Shown piece by piece: positions 1 to 7,285 of a stretch of 64,000 bases of DNA; the first letter of the stretch is position 1, and every line of letters starts with the position of its first letter. The notes under the pieces were generated by a model that saw nothing but the letters and a program-made list of their open reading frames with translations, searched no databases and had not been told where the DNA came from. Where the stretch lies: the NCBI GenBank assembly GCA_042408875.1, contig JBHOQS010000022.1:124001-188000 (forward strand), given 5' to 3'. The translations under genes were made by a program, and so were the position numbers. This DNA comes from JBHOQS01 sp042408875. GTDB taxonomy: Bacteria > Chloroflexota > UBA11872 > JBHOQS01.

Positions 1-862
1 GCACCGGTGACGCTCCGACAATGCGTTCGGCAACGCTGCCCAGGGCAAAGCGGCCCAGCCCCGACCGCCCGTGCGTGGCCATCACAATCAGGTCTGTGTG
101 ATGCTCGGCAGCGACGCGCAGGATCTCGTCAGCAGGAAGACCGCCGGCGACCTCGCCCCGCGCGCGTAGTCCGGTGGCGCGAAGCTGCTCGACGGTATCG
201 GTGACGTAGTTCTCGGCTTCATTCCGCTGCGCCTCGAGCATGTCCTCGATGTAGGGCGCGGCGTACCCAGCCAGCGCGTCGCCGTAGAGATAGGACGATG
301 TGACCGGTGTGATGACCCGCAGGACGATGATCTCGGCGCCAAACGCCCGCGCCACAGCCTCGGCCAGCGGGAGCGCCTGCTCGGCCAGCGTCGAGCCGTC
401 CAGGGGCAGGAGGATGCGGTGCACGTGCGGGGAGACTTGCGTCGCACCAGCACGCACCAGCAAGACCGGGCGGTGGCTCGCGCGCACCACCTTGTCGGCA
501 ACGCTTCCGAGCACCCAGCGGCCCAGCCCGGTACGGCCGTGCGTAGCCATCGTAATCAGCGCGATCTCGTGCTGCTGCGTGTACTCCAAGATGGCCTCTG
601 CTGGCTCCGCTTCCACGACTGCCGTTTCCACAGTGTAGCCTGAGGTGCGCAGGCGCCCGGCCACGTCCTCGAGATATCGTTGCGCTTCGTCCCGCAAGGC
701 ATCGACCAGCGCCCGGAAATCGACATCGAGGCCAACCGGGACGACCACGGCCCGGAGCAGATGCAACGTGGCCTGGAAGCGCTGGGCCATGGCGGTCGCT
801 AGCGGCAGCGCCTGTTCGGCCAGCACCGAGCCGTCAAGCGGGACCAGAATGGGCGTGAACAT
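1..862 (-). CDS. Universal stress protein, tandem UspA domains (C-terminus cut by window edge)
   Basis: Two UspA-type domains lie in one chain. The first begins MFTPILVPLDGS and carries the nucleotide-binding run GRTGLGRWVLGS; the second begins RILLPLDGS and carries GRSGLGRFALGS. Both keep the GxxG-x9-GS pattern typical of ATP-binding UspA proteins. The start at 862 is preceded by a strong gaggaggt ribosome binding site. The frame is open to position 1, so the last residues lie outside the window. Such soluble cytoplasmic proteins are linked to stress survival; the specific role here is unknown. Family assignment is secure. Confidence 0.9.
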   Translation of the reverse strand, partial: MFTPILVPLDGSVLAEQALPLATAMAQRFQATLHLLRAVVVPVGLDVDFRALVDALRDEAQRYLEDVAGRLRTSGYTVETAVVEAEPAEAILEYTQQHEIALITMATHGRTGLGRWVLGSVADKVVRASHRPVLLVRAGATQVSPHVHRILLPLDGSTLAEQALPLAEAVARAFGAEIIVLRVITPVTSSYLYGDALAGYAAPYIEDMLEAQRNEAENYVTDTVEQLRATGLRARGEVAGGLPADEILRVAAEHHTDLIVMATHGRSGLGRFALGSVAERIVGASPV

Positions 863-1233
863 ACTGTACCTCCTCTGTCGCTGTTGTCAGCCGTTGTTGT
901 TATCAATCATACGTTACACATCGTTACGCATCGGAACACATCGGAACGGTTGGCAGTACTGCTCCCCCTGACCGGTCGGGACTGCTTAGGTGATGTTACA
1001 AGCCCGGTTGGGCGGAGTTTAGCACCTTTGTGTGACGTATCCACCGATCGCTCTCCGAAGACTGTCCGTCCCGGGCGTGGCGGTGCGTTCTGGTCCGCAG
1101 GGTGTTCCGATCCGTGTGCTTTCCGCAGCGTGGGTGCCAGCCCTGGTGAGGTCGTCGTCTATCTGCTCCTCGCCGACGGCCACGATGCTGCAGCAGAGAC
1201 CGCGTCGGCACGGGCCAGGGACGGCAGCGCCTA
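863..1233. other. Intergenic stretch with TACG-type spacer
   Basis: No convincing gene. Positions about 900-960 hold a short run of related units (atacgttacac, atcgttacgc, atcggaacac) of the same TACG-rich type seen at 4.7, 47.9, 49.4 and 50.2 kb. This is likely the leader or promoter region of the leftward stress-protein gene. The rest shows no protein signal. Confidence 0.4.
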
Positions 1234-1888
1234 TCAGTAGCTGCTGGGGGCCTTGAGTACGAGATCAAAATCGACGGTACCCAGGGCCGCCCGTGGCTTG
1301 CCGGTGAGCTGGGCAGCCAGGCGCTCCATGCGCTGAGGCGAGACGCTGGCATACGTGCTGAGTTCTCCCTCCGCTAGAGATCTTGTCCCTCATGCCCTCC
1401 TATGATCGCCTCAACGGATCGCCTCAATAGCACTCACATACTCCGACCATTCTCCTATGGCCGTAACCGCCCCTCGCCAATTCTCTGCGCTTCTATAAAT
1501 TCGCGGTCTTCGACCCGGTCGTGGGCGAGCTTGGCCTCAGCAGCACAGTTCGCACCAGCTGCGCGGTCGCAGGCAAGTGGCTGCGGTCCAGGGCGCTATT
1601 CAACGCACCGCTGCACGGAGAGCTGGTGGCACCGCACGACTGTTCGCGGCCGAAGCCGGCGCTCCTGATCCCCGAGCCAGGAGCGCACAAAATCCCGCAG
1701 CGGCGTGCGGTCCGGCAGCCGTCTCCAGCAGGTCCGTCTCCCGGGCAAGCCGGGCCAGTTTTTCGCTCGACCTCGCGCCGGCTTGCCCGGGAAACCGAGA
1801 CGCGCTGCCCGTTCACCTGGAGGTTTCCCCTCCAGCGCCCCTCTTTCCGCTGGTGGACCGAGCCGACGTAGTTTGGCGTGCGCGGCAT
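1234..1888 (-). pseudogene. Decayed tyrosine-recombinase integrase
   Basis: The start at 1888 has a good ribosome binding site (gggagg). The N-terminus, MPRTPNYVGSVHQRKEGRW then LQVNGQRVSVS, is typical of integrase arm-binding domains. The frame is then lost. An adjacent frame continues with TPLRDFVRSWLGDQERRLRPRT, typical of the SAM-like core-binding domain. Near 1240-1370 a fragment STYASVSPQRMERLAAQL matches the C-terminal region holding the catalytic Tyr. The middle catalytic domain (about 150 residues) is missing, so the gene is frameshifted and internally deleted. It sits directly 3' of tRNA-Trp in the same orientation, the classic position of an integrated element's integrase. Confidence 0.7.
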
Positions 1889-2053
1889 ACGTTTCCTCCC
1901 GGAAACGCGGCTTTCGCTGACGACGGTTTTGACGACAGTGCCGGGAGGCGGGAGAGGAGACCGAGGGGAACGTGGAGAGGACGGCAGCGGCGCTTTCGCA
2001 CACGCAGAGGACTCGTTTCTGTTACTGCCCTCGACACGAGGCAAACAAAAAAG

Positions 2054-2126
2054 CAGGAGTGGAGGGACTCGAACCCCCGACCCGCGGTTTTGGAGACCGC
2101 CGCTCTCCCAACTGAGCTACACTCCT
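2054..2126 (-). tRNA. tRNA-Trp (CCA anticodon)
   Basis: A full cloverleaf reads on the minus strand: 7-bp acceptor AGGAGTG/CACTCCT, D arm with GCTC/GAGC, anticodon stem GCGGT/ACCGC with loop CTCCAAA (anticodon CCA), T loop TTCGAGT, discriminator G. The 3' CCA is not encoded. A strong promoter lies just upstream. A decayed integrase follows the 3' end, so this tRNA probably served as an attachment site. Confidence 0.97.
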
Positions 2127-2162
2127 GCGAGGACGGTGACCTAGGGAACCACCGCACACAAA

Positions 2163-2190
2163 ATTATAGCACCCACGTTGCTGCGGTCAA
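2163..2190 (-). promoter_or_regulatory. Sigma70-type promoter of tRNA-Trp
   Basis: On the minus strand TTGACC (2185-2190) is followed after 16 nt by TGC-TATAAT (2163-2168). Transcription would start about 30 nt before the tRNA. The -35 box lies inside one arm of a 38-bp palindrome. Confidence 0.75.
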
Positions 2191-2210
2191 GTTTGACAGC
2201 GGCAACGTGG
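2173..2210. promoter_or_regulatory. Near-perfect 38-bp palindrome, candidate operator
   Basis: The arms 2173-2190 (CCACGTTGCTGCGGTCAA) and 2193-2210 (TTGACAGCGGCAACGTGG) are inverted repeats matching at 16 of 18 positions with a 2-nt spacer. It overlaps the -35 of tRNA-Trp and contains a TTGACA on the plus strand facing the ROK gene. This placement fits a dimeric repressor site, but no regulator is identified. Confidence 0.55.
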
Positions 2211-2228
2211 TTCGCCCATAGTGGAGCC

Positions 2229-3263
2229 ATGGCCGCCGCGTGTGACCTGGTGTCCCATCCGCCGCCCTGCCGCGACCCTCTGGTGGTCGCCGGGATTGAC
2301 ATCGGTGGCACCAGACAGTCGCTTGCCCTGATCCAGCCCGATGGCCGTCTGGTACACCGCGCCAGACGGACGTCGCCGCCTGATGCGGATGGTCCCACCC
2401 TCTTCGAAGGGGTCTGTGCGCTGCTGGCCGAGGCGCTGGCGCGAGCAAGAGCGGCAGGATGGCAGGTGGCCGCAGCAGGCGTCGGCTTCGGCGGACCGGT
2501 TGATACAGAAACCGGCGTCGTGCGTACCTCCCACCACGTGCCGGGCTGGAGCGGCTTCCCTCTCCGCCAGGCTCTCGCCGACCGCTTCGGACTGCCTGTA
2601 GCTCTGGAAAACGACGCTCGCGCCGGTACCCTGGGCGAGTTCTACTTCGGCGCGGGGCGTGGCCACCGCCACATGGTCTACATTAACATCGGAACGGGCA
2701 TCGGCGGTGGGCTGGTGCTCGACGGCAGGCTCTACCGTGGCGCAACGACTACCGCCGGCGAGCTCGGACACATGCGGGTGCTCCCTGATGGTCCACCGTG
2801 CCCGTGTGGAGGGCGCGGCTGCCTAGAGGCGCTGGCCTCCGGCCCATCTATCGCCCGGCGCGCCCGCCGCGCCATGTCTCAGGACCCTGCCGCTGGAACG
2901 GCGCTCCTCGCTGCCGCCGGCGGTGATCCCGACACACTTACCTCGCGCCACGTCGTTGCCGCCGCCGCGCAGGGCGATCCGCTGGCCACACGGCTCGTGG
3001 AGGAGACAGCGGGGTATCTGGCGCTGGCAGTGACCTCGCTGGTCAATCTGCTGAATCCGACGCTCGTGGTCTTTGGAGGCGGGGTGTCCGAGGCCGGCGA
3101 GCTCCTGCTTCGCCCGGTGCGCCAGTATGTGCGACAATGGGCTCTACCAGTTGCTGGCGAGGCTGTGACGATCGCCCAGGCGAGCCTCGGCTACGATGCC
3201 GGCGTGATCGGAGCTGCAGCGCTGGCGCTCGAGCTCATTGGTGCACTTCGGAACCAGACCTGA
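2229..3263 (+). CDS. ROK-family sugar kinase (glucokinase-like)
   Basis: Residues 18-26 show the phosphate-binding motif of the actin-like kinase fold (GIDIGGTR). The centre has ENDARAGTLGEF and GTGIGGGLVLDG, followed by the ROK zinc motif CPCGGRGCLEALASG. The C-terminal half has VVFGGGVSEAGELLL. Length (344 aa) suits a sugar kinase without the N-terminal helix-turn-helix of ROK repressors. ATG 2229 is chosen because upstream residues look non-coding and the family motif begins soon after. The likely substrate is glucose or an amino sugar; specificity cannot be read. A SIS isomerase follows in the same direction, which favours amino-sugar use. Confidence 0.88.
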   Translation: MAAACDLVSHPPPCRDPLVVAGIDIGGTRQSLALIQPDGRLVHRARRTSPPDADGPTLFEGVCALLAEALARARAAGWQVAAAGVGFGGPVDTETGVVRTSHHVPGWSGFPLRQALADRFGLPVALENDARAGTLGEFYFGAGRGHRHMVYINIGTGIGGGLVLDGRLYRGATTTAGELGHMRVLPDGPPCPCGGRGCLEALASGPSIARRARRAMSQDPAAGTALLAAAGGDPDTLTSRHVVAAAAQGDPLATRLVEETAGYLALAVTSLVNLLNPTLVVFGGGVSEAGELLLRPVRQYVRQWALPVAGEAVTIAQASLGYDAGVIGAAALALELIGALRNQT

Positions 3264-3395
3264 AGCGCGTGAGCCAGCCCGGTGGGACGCGCCTGCTCGT
3301 TCATCAATCGTTCGCGGCTCTTGCACCAGCGGGCATCAGCCGTACCCTTCTAGGGATACACAAGATATATGCTACACAGGAGTAGGTAAAGAATC

Positions 3396-4445
3396 ATGCA
3401 ATCATACACGCGAGAAGAGATTTTCTCGCAGCCCGAGTCATGGGAGCGCGCTTTGCGCCAGGCGGAACGGCTGCGGTCAGAGCTAGTGGAGCTTTTCGCC
3501 AGCGATCCGTCGCGCCCGGTCCTGTTCGTCGGCTGCGGCAGCTCGTACTACCTGAGCGCATCGCTCGCCTGGCTCTACCGGGCCGTCACTGGGCGCCGCG
3601 CCGGCGCTACGGTGGCCTCAGAGGTGCTGCTCTTTCCGCAGGCGCTGGTGACGCTGGACGAGCGGCTCCTCGCCGTGCTGATCTCGCGCACAGGCCACAC
3701 GACCGAGACCGTGCGCGCCGCTGAGACGCTGGCGCGGCGCTCGGGTGTCACCACGCTGGCTGTGACCTGCGAGCCCCGCTCACCGCTCGAGTCCGCCGCC
3801 GCCCGCGCCCTGGTGCTCGAGGACCCGCCTGAGCGCAGCACGGTAATGACCCGCCAGTTCGGCGCGTTGCTCTTGCTCCTGCTGCGTACGTTCGGATACG
3901 TGGCCGGCGATGCCACCCTAGATGCCGGCCTGGCCCGCTTGCCGGAGCTCTGCCGCAGCCTGCTGAAGCAACACGCTCCAGCAGTCGAGCAGTTTGTGGC
4001 TGCTGCGCCCGTCGAGCGCGGGGTCTTCCTGGGCCAGGGCCCGGCCTATGCGCTGGCCTGTGAGGGAGCGCTCAAGCTCAATGAGATGGCGCTCACGCCG
4101 TCGAATGCCTATCACTCTCTGGAGTATCGCCACGGCCCGATCTCTACCACCGGCGCAGGCGTCGCCGCGGTCATGCTCGTCACCGACACTGCCGCACAGG
4201 AAGAGGCAGCACTGGCCGGCGAGCTTCGCGGCCTGGGCGCCCGCACTCTCGTAGTATGTGACCAGGCCACCCCAGAGTTAACCAGTGCAGCCAGCCTCTT
4301 GATCGAGCTGAAGACAGGGCTGCCAGACATTCTTCGTGCCCCGCTCTATCTGCCGGTGCTGCACCTGCTAGGCCTCTTCCAGGCCGCCCGGCGTGGCGTC
4401 AACCCGGACAGCCCGCCCCACCTCAGCCGGTACGTTGCCTTATAA
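3396..4445 (+). CDS. SIS-domain sugar-phosphate isomerase/deaminase (AgaS/GlmS-like)
   Basis: The 349-aa protein has two SIS domains as in AgaS and the isomerase half of GlmS. The first carries VLFVGCGSSYYLSAS and, further on, SRTGHTTETVRAAE, the phospho-sugar-binding Ser/Thr loops. The second has GQGPAYALACEGALKLNE and AYHSLEYRHGP, close to the GlmS catalytic-loop sequence. There is no glutamine amidotransferase domain, so it is not a complete GlmS. Probable role: interconversion of an amino- or keto-sugar phosphate. It lies 130 bp after a ROK kinase, consistent with a short amino-sugar pathway. An AGGAG lies 13 nt before the ATG. Confidence 0.85.
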   Translation: MQSYTREEIFSQPESWERALRQAERLRSELVELFASDPSRPVLFVGCGSSYYLSASLAWLYRAVTGRRAGATVASEVLLFPQALVTLDERLLAVLISRTGHTTETVRAAETLARRSGVTTLAVTCEPRSPLESAAARALVLEDPPERSTVMTRQFGALLLLLLRTFGYVAGDATLDAGLARLPELCRSLLKQHAPAVEQFVAAAPVERGVFLGQGPAYALACEGALKLNEMALTPSNAYHSLEYRHGPISTTGAGVAAVMLVTDTAAQEEAALAGELRGLGARTLVVCDQATPELTSAASLLIELKTGLPDILRAPLYLPVLHLLGLFQAARRGVNPDSPPHLSRYVAL

Positions 4446-4466
4446 GCCCTTATAAGCCTTATAAGC
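4440..4466. repeat. Triple TTATAAGC repeat at the end of the SIS gene
   Basis: TTATAAGC occurs at 4440-4447, 4450-4457 and 4459-4466; the first copy contains the stop codon. Each core TTATAA is self-complementary. Function unknown. Confidence 0.7.
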
Positions 4467-4833
4467 AGGGACCTCCGATGATGAGCTCCCACCCGCCTCA
4501 CCTGCGCGCTAGGCTGCACGGCTGGGCCGGCCCTCCAGCGGGTGGGAACGGCTTCTCACGCTCTGCACAGGGCACCTGCCGGCATCTCTCCTAGCCCGAC
4601 CGCCCTATGGCACGGTGTGCTGGGCGAGAGGGGCGCGCCGCGGGTGCTACAATCGGGCTGCGAATGTGTAAAGCGTAGCGTGTACATGCGCACTTGTGTA
4701 ATCCGTAATGCGTAGGCCCCGCTAGACCCCACCTCATAGTGGCCCGCTCGCGTAGCAGCAGGGCAGGTCATAGGGCGGTACGTAGTATGCATTACACAGT
4801 ACACAGTACGTATGTGCGTGCTACGTTCAGGGA
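4446..4833. other. Intergenic: hairpin, candidate promoter, TACG-rich leader
   Basis: Positions about 4487-4550 contain the inverted pair TCCCACCCGC / GCGGGTGGGA, able to close a long hairpin. A TACAAT with upstream TG lies at 4645-4653. From about 4665 to 4820 the DNA is a degenerate TACG/ATGC-rich spacer (for example tacgtagtatgcattac). No gene is seen. Confidence 0.5.
4645..4653 (+). promoter_or_regulatory. Candidate extended -10 element (TGCTACAAT)
   Basis: TG-C-TACAAT resembles an extended -10. No clear -35 is present. It would give a leader of about 175 nt for the cNMP/MinD fusion gene, most of it TACG-rich repeat. Confidence 0.35.
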
Positions 4834-6123
4834 GTGGGGCGGAGCGTGTACGACCTCGATGCGCTCAGGCAGGCGTCCATCTTCCGTAGCCTGACCGACC
4901 AGCAGCTTGCGGCAATTGCCGAGCTCGGGCAGCTCATCCGCGTGCGGCAGGGGACTCGACTCTTCGTCGAGGGCGAGGAGGGCGACGCACTCTATGTCGT
5001 GCTGGCAGGCCAGGTCCGCATCTCCACTGCTGGCGCCGGGGGACATGAGCAGGTGCTGGCCGTCTGCGGTCCCGGCGAGATCTTCGGCGAGATGTCACTC
5101 CTGACCGGCGGGCCCCGTTCAGCGACTGCGACTGCCGCCGACGACTGTGACCTGTTCGTGCTCTCCAAGACCGCCTTCGACCAGTACATCGTGCGCGATG
5201 TCGCTATCCTCCAGGAGCTCATGCGCGCGCTGGCCGAGCGGCAGGCCGAGTACAACATGGCGCTCAAGCACGCGCAGCGTGCCGCCGATGACGCTGCCGT
5301 CGGGAAAGTGATCACTGTGTACAGCCCGAAGGGCGGCGCCGGGAAATCGACCGTAGCCGTCAACCTGGCTGTGCTGCTGGCGCGCCGCAAGCCGGGATCT
5401 ACGGCTCTGCTCGATCTCTCCCTCACCTTCGCCCATACGCCGTTGCTGCTTAAGGTCGAGCCGCGCCAGCCGCTGGCCAAAACGAATGCCGGCCGGCTGG
5501 CAGCCATCCCGCCGGAGCAGGCTGTGGAGTACCACGCTGTGCAGCACGCCTCCAGCCTGCGCGTGCTGGTCGGCGCGACCCGCCCCGAGGACGGAGAGCT
5601 GGTGGGCGCCGACCTGGTTCACGCGGCGCTGGACCTGCTGCGCCGGCAGTTCAGCTACGTGATCGTCGATACCGCGTCTGACTTCAGCGATACGACGCTA
5701 GTTGCCCTGGAGAATGCCGATCACGTCGTCATGGTCACCTCGCCGGAGGTGACGTCGCTGCGTGACCTGCGCGAGTGCAAGCGCATTCTGCAGAGCATCC
5801 TGCACATTCCCCTGGAGCGGGTGTGCTTTGTGCTGAACAACATCTTCCCGTATGCCCTGGTGCAGGGAGAAGAGGTCGAGCGCTCGCTCGCCATTGAGCT
5901 CGGGGCAGTGCTGCCATACGGGGGTGAGGCGGCCGTGCGCGCTTCTGTGCGGGGCGAGCCCCTCGTGCTGGCGGAGCCTGAGGCGCCGTTCTCACAGGCG
6001 ATGGCGCAGCTTGCCGGCCGGCTGACCGGCGCCCAGCTCCCCGCCGGCCGTGACAGTATGGCCGCCGAGGCTGCCGCGCGCCAGCGCGCCGGCCTCTTCG
6101 GGAAGCTCTTCGGGCGAGCATAG
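4834..6123 (+). CDS. Cyclic-nucleotide-binding domain fused to MinD/CpaE-like ATPase
   Basis: Residues 8-130 form a Crp-type sensor fold: FRSLTDQQLAAIAE, then GEEGDALYVVLAGQVRI and the phosphate-cassette-like GEIFGEMSLLTGGPRSAT. From residue 155 a deviant Walker A (SPKGGAGKSTVAVNLA) opens a MinD/ParA-family ATPase; YVIVDTASDFSDTTL is the Walker B region. The C-terminus matches CpaE/MinD-like proteins that end in LFGKLFGRA, which may be a membrane-contact tail. No helix-turn-helix is present, so it is not a Crp regulator. It likely couples a ligand signal to positioning of a surface or secretion system. Start is GTG; GTG 4846 is an alternative. Confidence 0.82.
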   Translation: MGRSVYDLDALRQASIFRSLTDQQLAAIAELGQLIRVRQGTRLFVEGEEGDALYVVLAGQVRISTAGAGGHEQVLAVCGPGEIFGEMSLLTGGPRSATATAADDCDLFVLSKTAFDQYIVRDVAILQELMRALAERQAEYNMALKHAQRAADDAAVGKVITVYSPKGGAGKSTVAVNLAVLLARRKPGSTALLDLSLTFAHTPLLLKVEPRQPLAKTNAGRLAAIPPEQAVEYHAVQHASSLRVLVGATRPEDGELVGADLVHAALDLLRRQFSYVIVDTASDFSDTTLVALENADHVVMVTSPEVTSLRDLRECKRILQSILHIPLERVCFVLNNIFPYALVQGEEVERSLAIELGAVLPYGGEAAVRASVRGEPLVLAEPEAPFSQAMAQLAGRLTGAQLPAGRDSMAAEAAARQRAGLFGKLFGRA

Positions 6124-6189
6124 CAGCACGAGCCCGCCATACCTGTAGGGGACCAGGCCAGCCGGCAGGCAGGCGACAGCGACTTGGCC

Positions 6190-7176
6190 TCAGCCTGCCG
6201 GGTGATGGACCTGGTCGAGCGCCCACGCCGCCGCACCGTACAGGCCGACGTCATCACCGAGCGCGGCCGGTACGATGCGGCAGACCGCCGCCGCAGCCTT
6301 CAGCGCCCGCTCCTGCACCACCTGCCGCACCGGGCCGAATAAGAGTTCCCCGGCGTTAGAGACGCCGCCGCCGATGGCGATCACTGTGGGGTTAAACAGG
6401 TGGATCAGATTGACCACCAGCACGCCGATGTTGCGGGCAGCCTCCTCCATCACCTCCGCGGCAAGCGGGTCACCGCGCCGCGCCGCCTCGACCACATGCT
6501 CGGCTGTCAGGTCGTCTACCCGGGCAACCATCTCGCGCAGCAGGCTGGGCCGGCCCTCGGCCAGGCGAGCCCGCGCCTGCCGGGCGATGGCAGGCCCGGA
6601 GGCCAGCGCCTCGACGCAGCCGATGTTCCCGCAGGCGCAGCGCGGCCCGTGGATGTCGATGGTGACGTGCCCGACCTCACCGGCCGTGCCCGCCGGACCG
6701 AGCAGAAGCTGCCCCTGTGTGACGATCCCGCCCCCGATGCCAGTGCTGACGGTAATGTAGATCACATCATCGCTACCCTGGCCAGCGCCGTAGCGCCGCT
6801 CGGCCAGCGCCGCCACGTTGGCGTCGTTGCCAACGAAGACGGGCCGCCCCAGCCGCGCCTCAAGCATCTGTTTGAGCGGCACGTTATCCCAGCCGGCCAG
6901 GTTCGGCGGCGCATAGACCACACCCGTGGTATGGTCGAGCGGTCCCGGCGCGCCGACCCCGACAGCGATCAGGTCCGCAACCGGCACGCCGGCGTCCTGC
7001 ACCGCCTGCTCCAGCGCTTCCACCATCGCTTGCACGACATCCTCCGGGCCGGTCTGGGGCGTGGGCCGCCGGGCGCGGGCCCGGATCTGTCCCCCGGCCT
7101 CAATAATCGCCGCGCGGACGTTTGTTCCACCGAGATCGATCGCTCCTACGAACTGCTCTGTTCCTGTGTCTGCCAC
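6190..7176 (-). CDS. ROK-family glucokinase
   Basis: The 328-aa chain begins with GAIDLGGTNVRAAI, contains GNDANVAALAERRYG and STGIGGGIVTQG, and the zinc-site motif CACGNIGCVEALASG; the C-terminal half has VIAIGGGVSNAGELL. This is a standard ROK glucokinase without a DNA-binding domain. It lies directly downstream of a sugar-binding lipoprotein gene in the same orientation, so the pair may import and phosphorylate the same sugar. It converges with the cNMP/MinD gene; only 66 bp separate the two stops. Confidence 0.9.
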   Translation of the reverse strand: MADTGTEQFVGAIDLGGTNVRAAIIEAGGQIRARARRPTPQTGPEDVVQAMVEALEQAVQDAGVPVADLIAVGVGAPGPLDHTTGVVYAPPNLAGWDNVPLKQMLEARLGRPVFVGNDANVAALAERRYGAGQGSDDVIYITVSTGIGGGIVTQGQLLLGPAGTAGEVGHVTIDIHGPRCACGNIGCVEALASGPAIARQARARLAEGRPSLLREMVARVDDLTAEHVVEAARRGDPLAAEVMEEAARNIGVLVVNLIHLFNPTVIAIGGGVSNAGELLFGPVRQVVQERALKAAAAVCRIVPAALGDDVGLYGAAAWALDQVHHPAG

Positions 7177-7227
7177 TGTTCTCCCCGCTTCTTTCCCACT
7201 GCGAGCCAGGTGTTCACTGCGCTTCCT

Positions 7228-7265
7228 TAACCTGCAGCAAGACCACTAACCTGCAGCAAGACCAC
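7228..7265. repeat. Exact 19-bp tandem direct repeat
   Basis: taacctgcagcaagaccac occurs twice without a spacer, at 7228-7246 and 7247-7265. It lies between the sugar-binding protein gene and the ROK gene, about 50-90 bp before the ROK start. It may be a double regulator site or a slippage duplication. Confidence 0.85.
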
Positions 7266-7285
7266 GTCCATTATGCGCGGGCATG

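Noticed and set aside
2187..2771. 194-codon frame antisense to the ROK kinase
   Set aside because: It is a shadow of a well-supported gene and would cross the tRNA promoter and palindrome.
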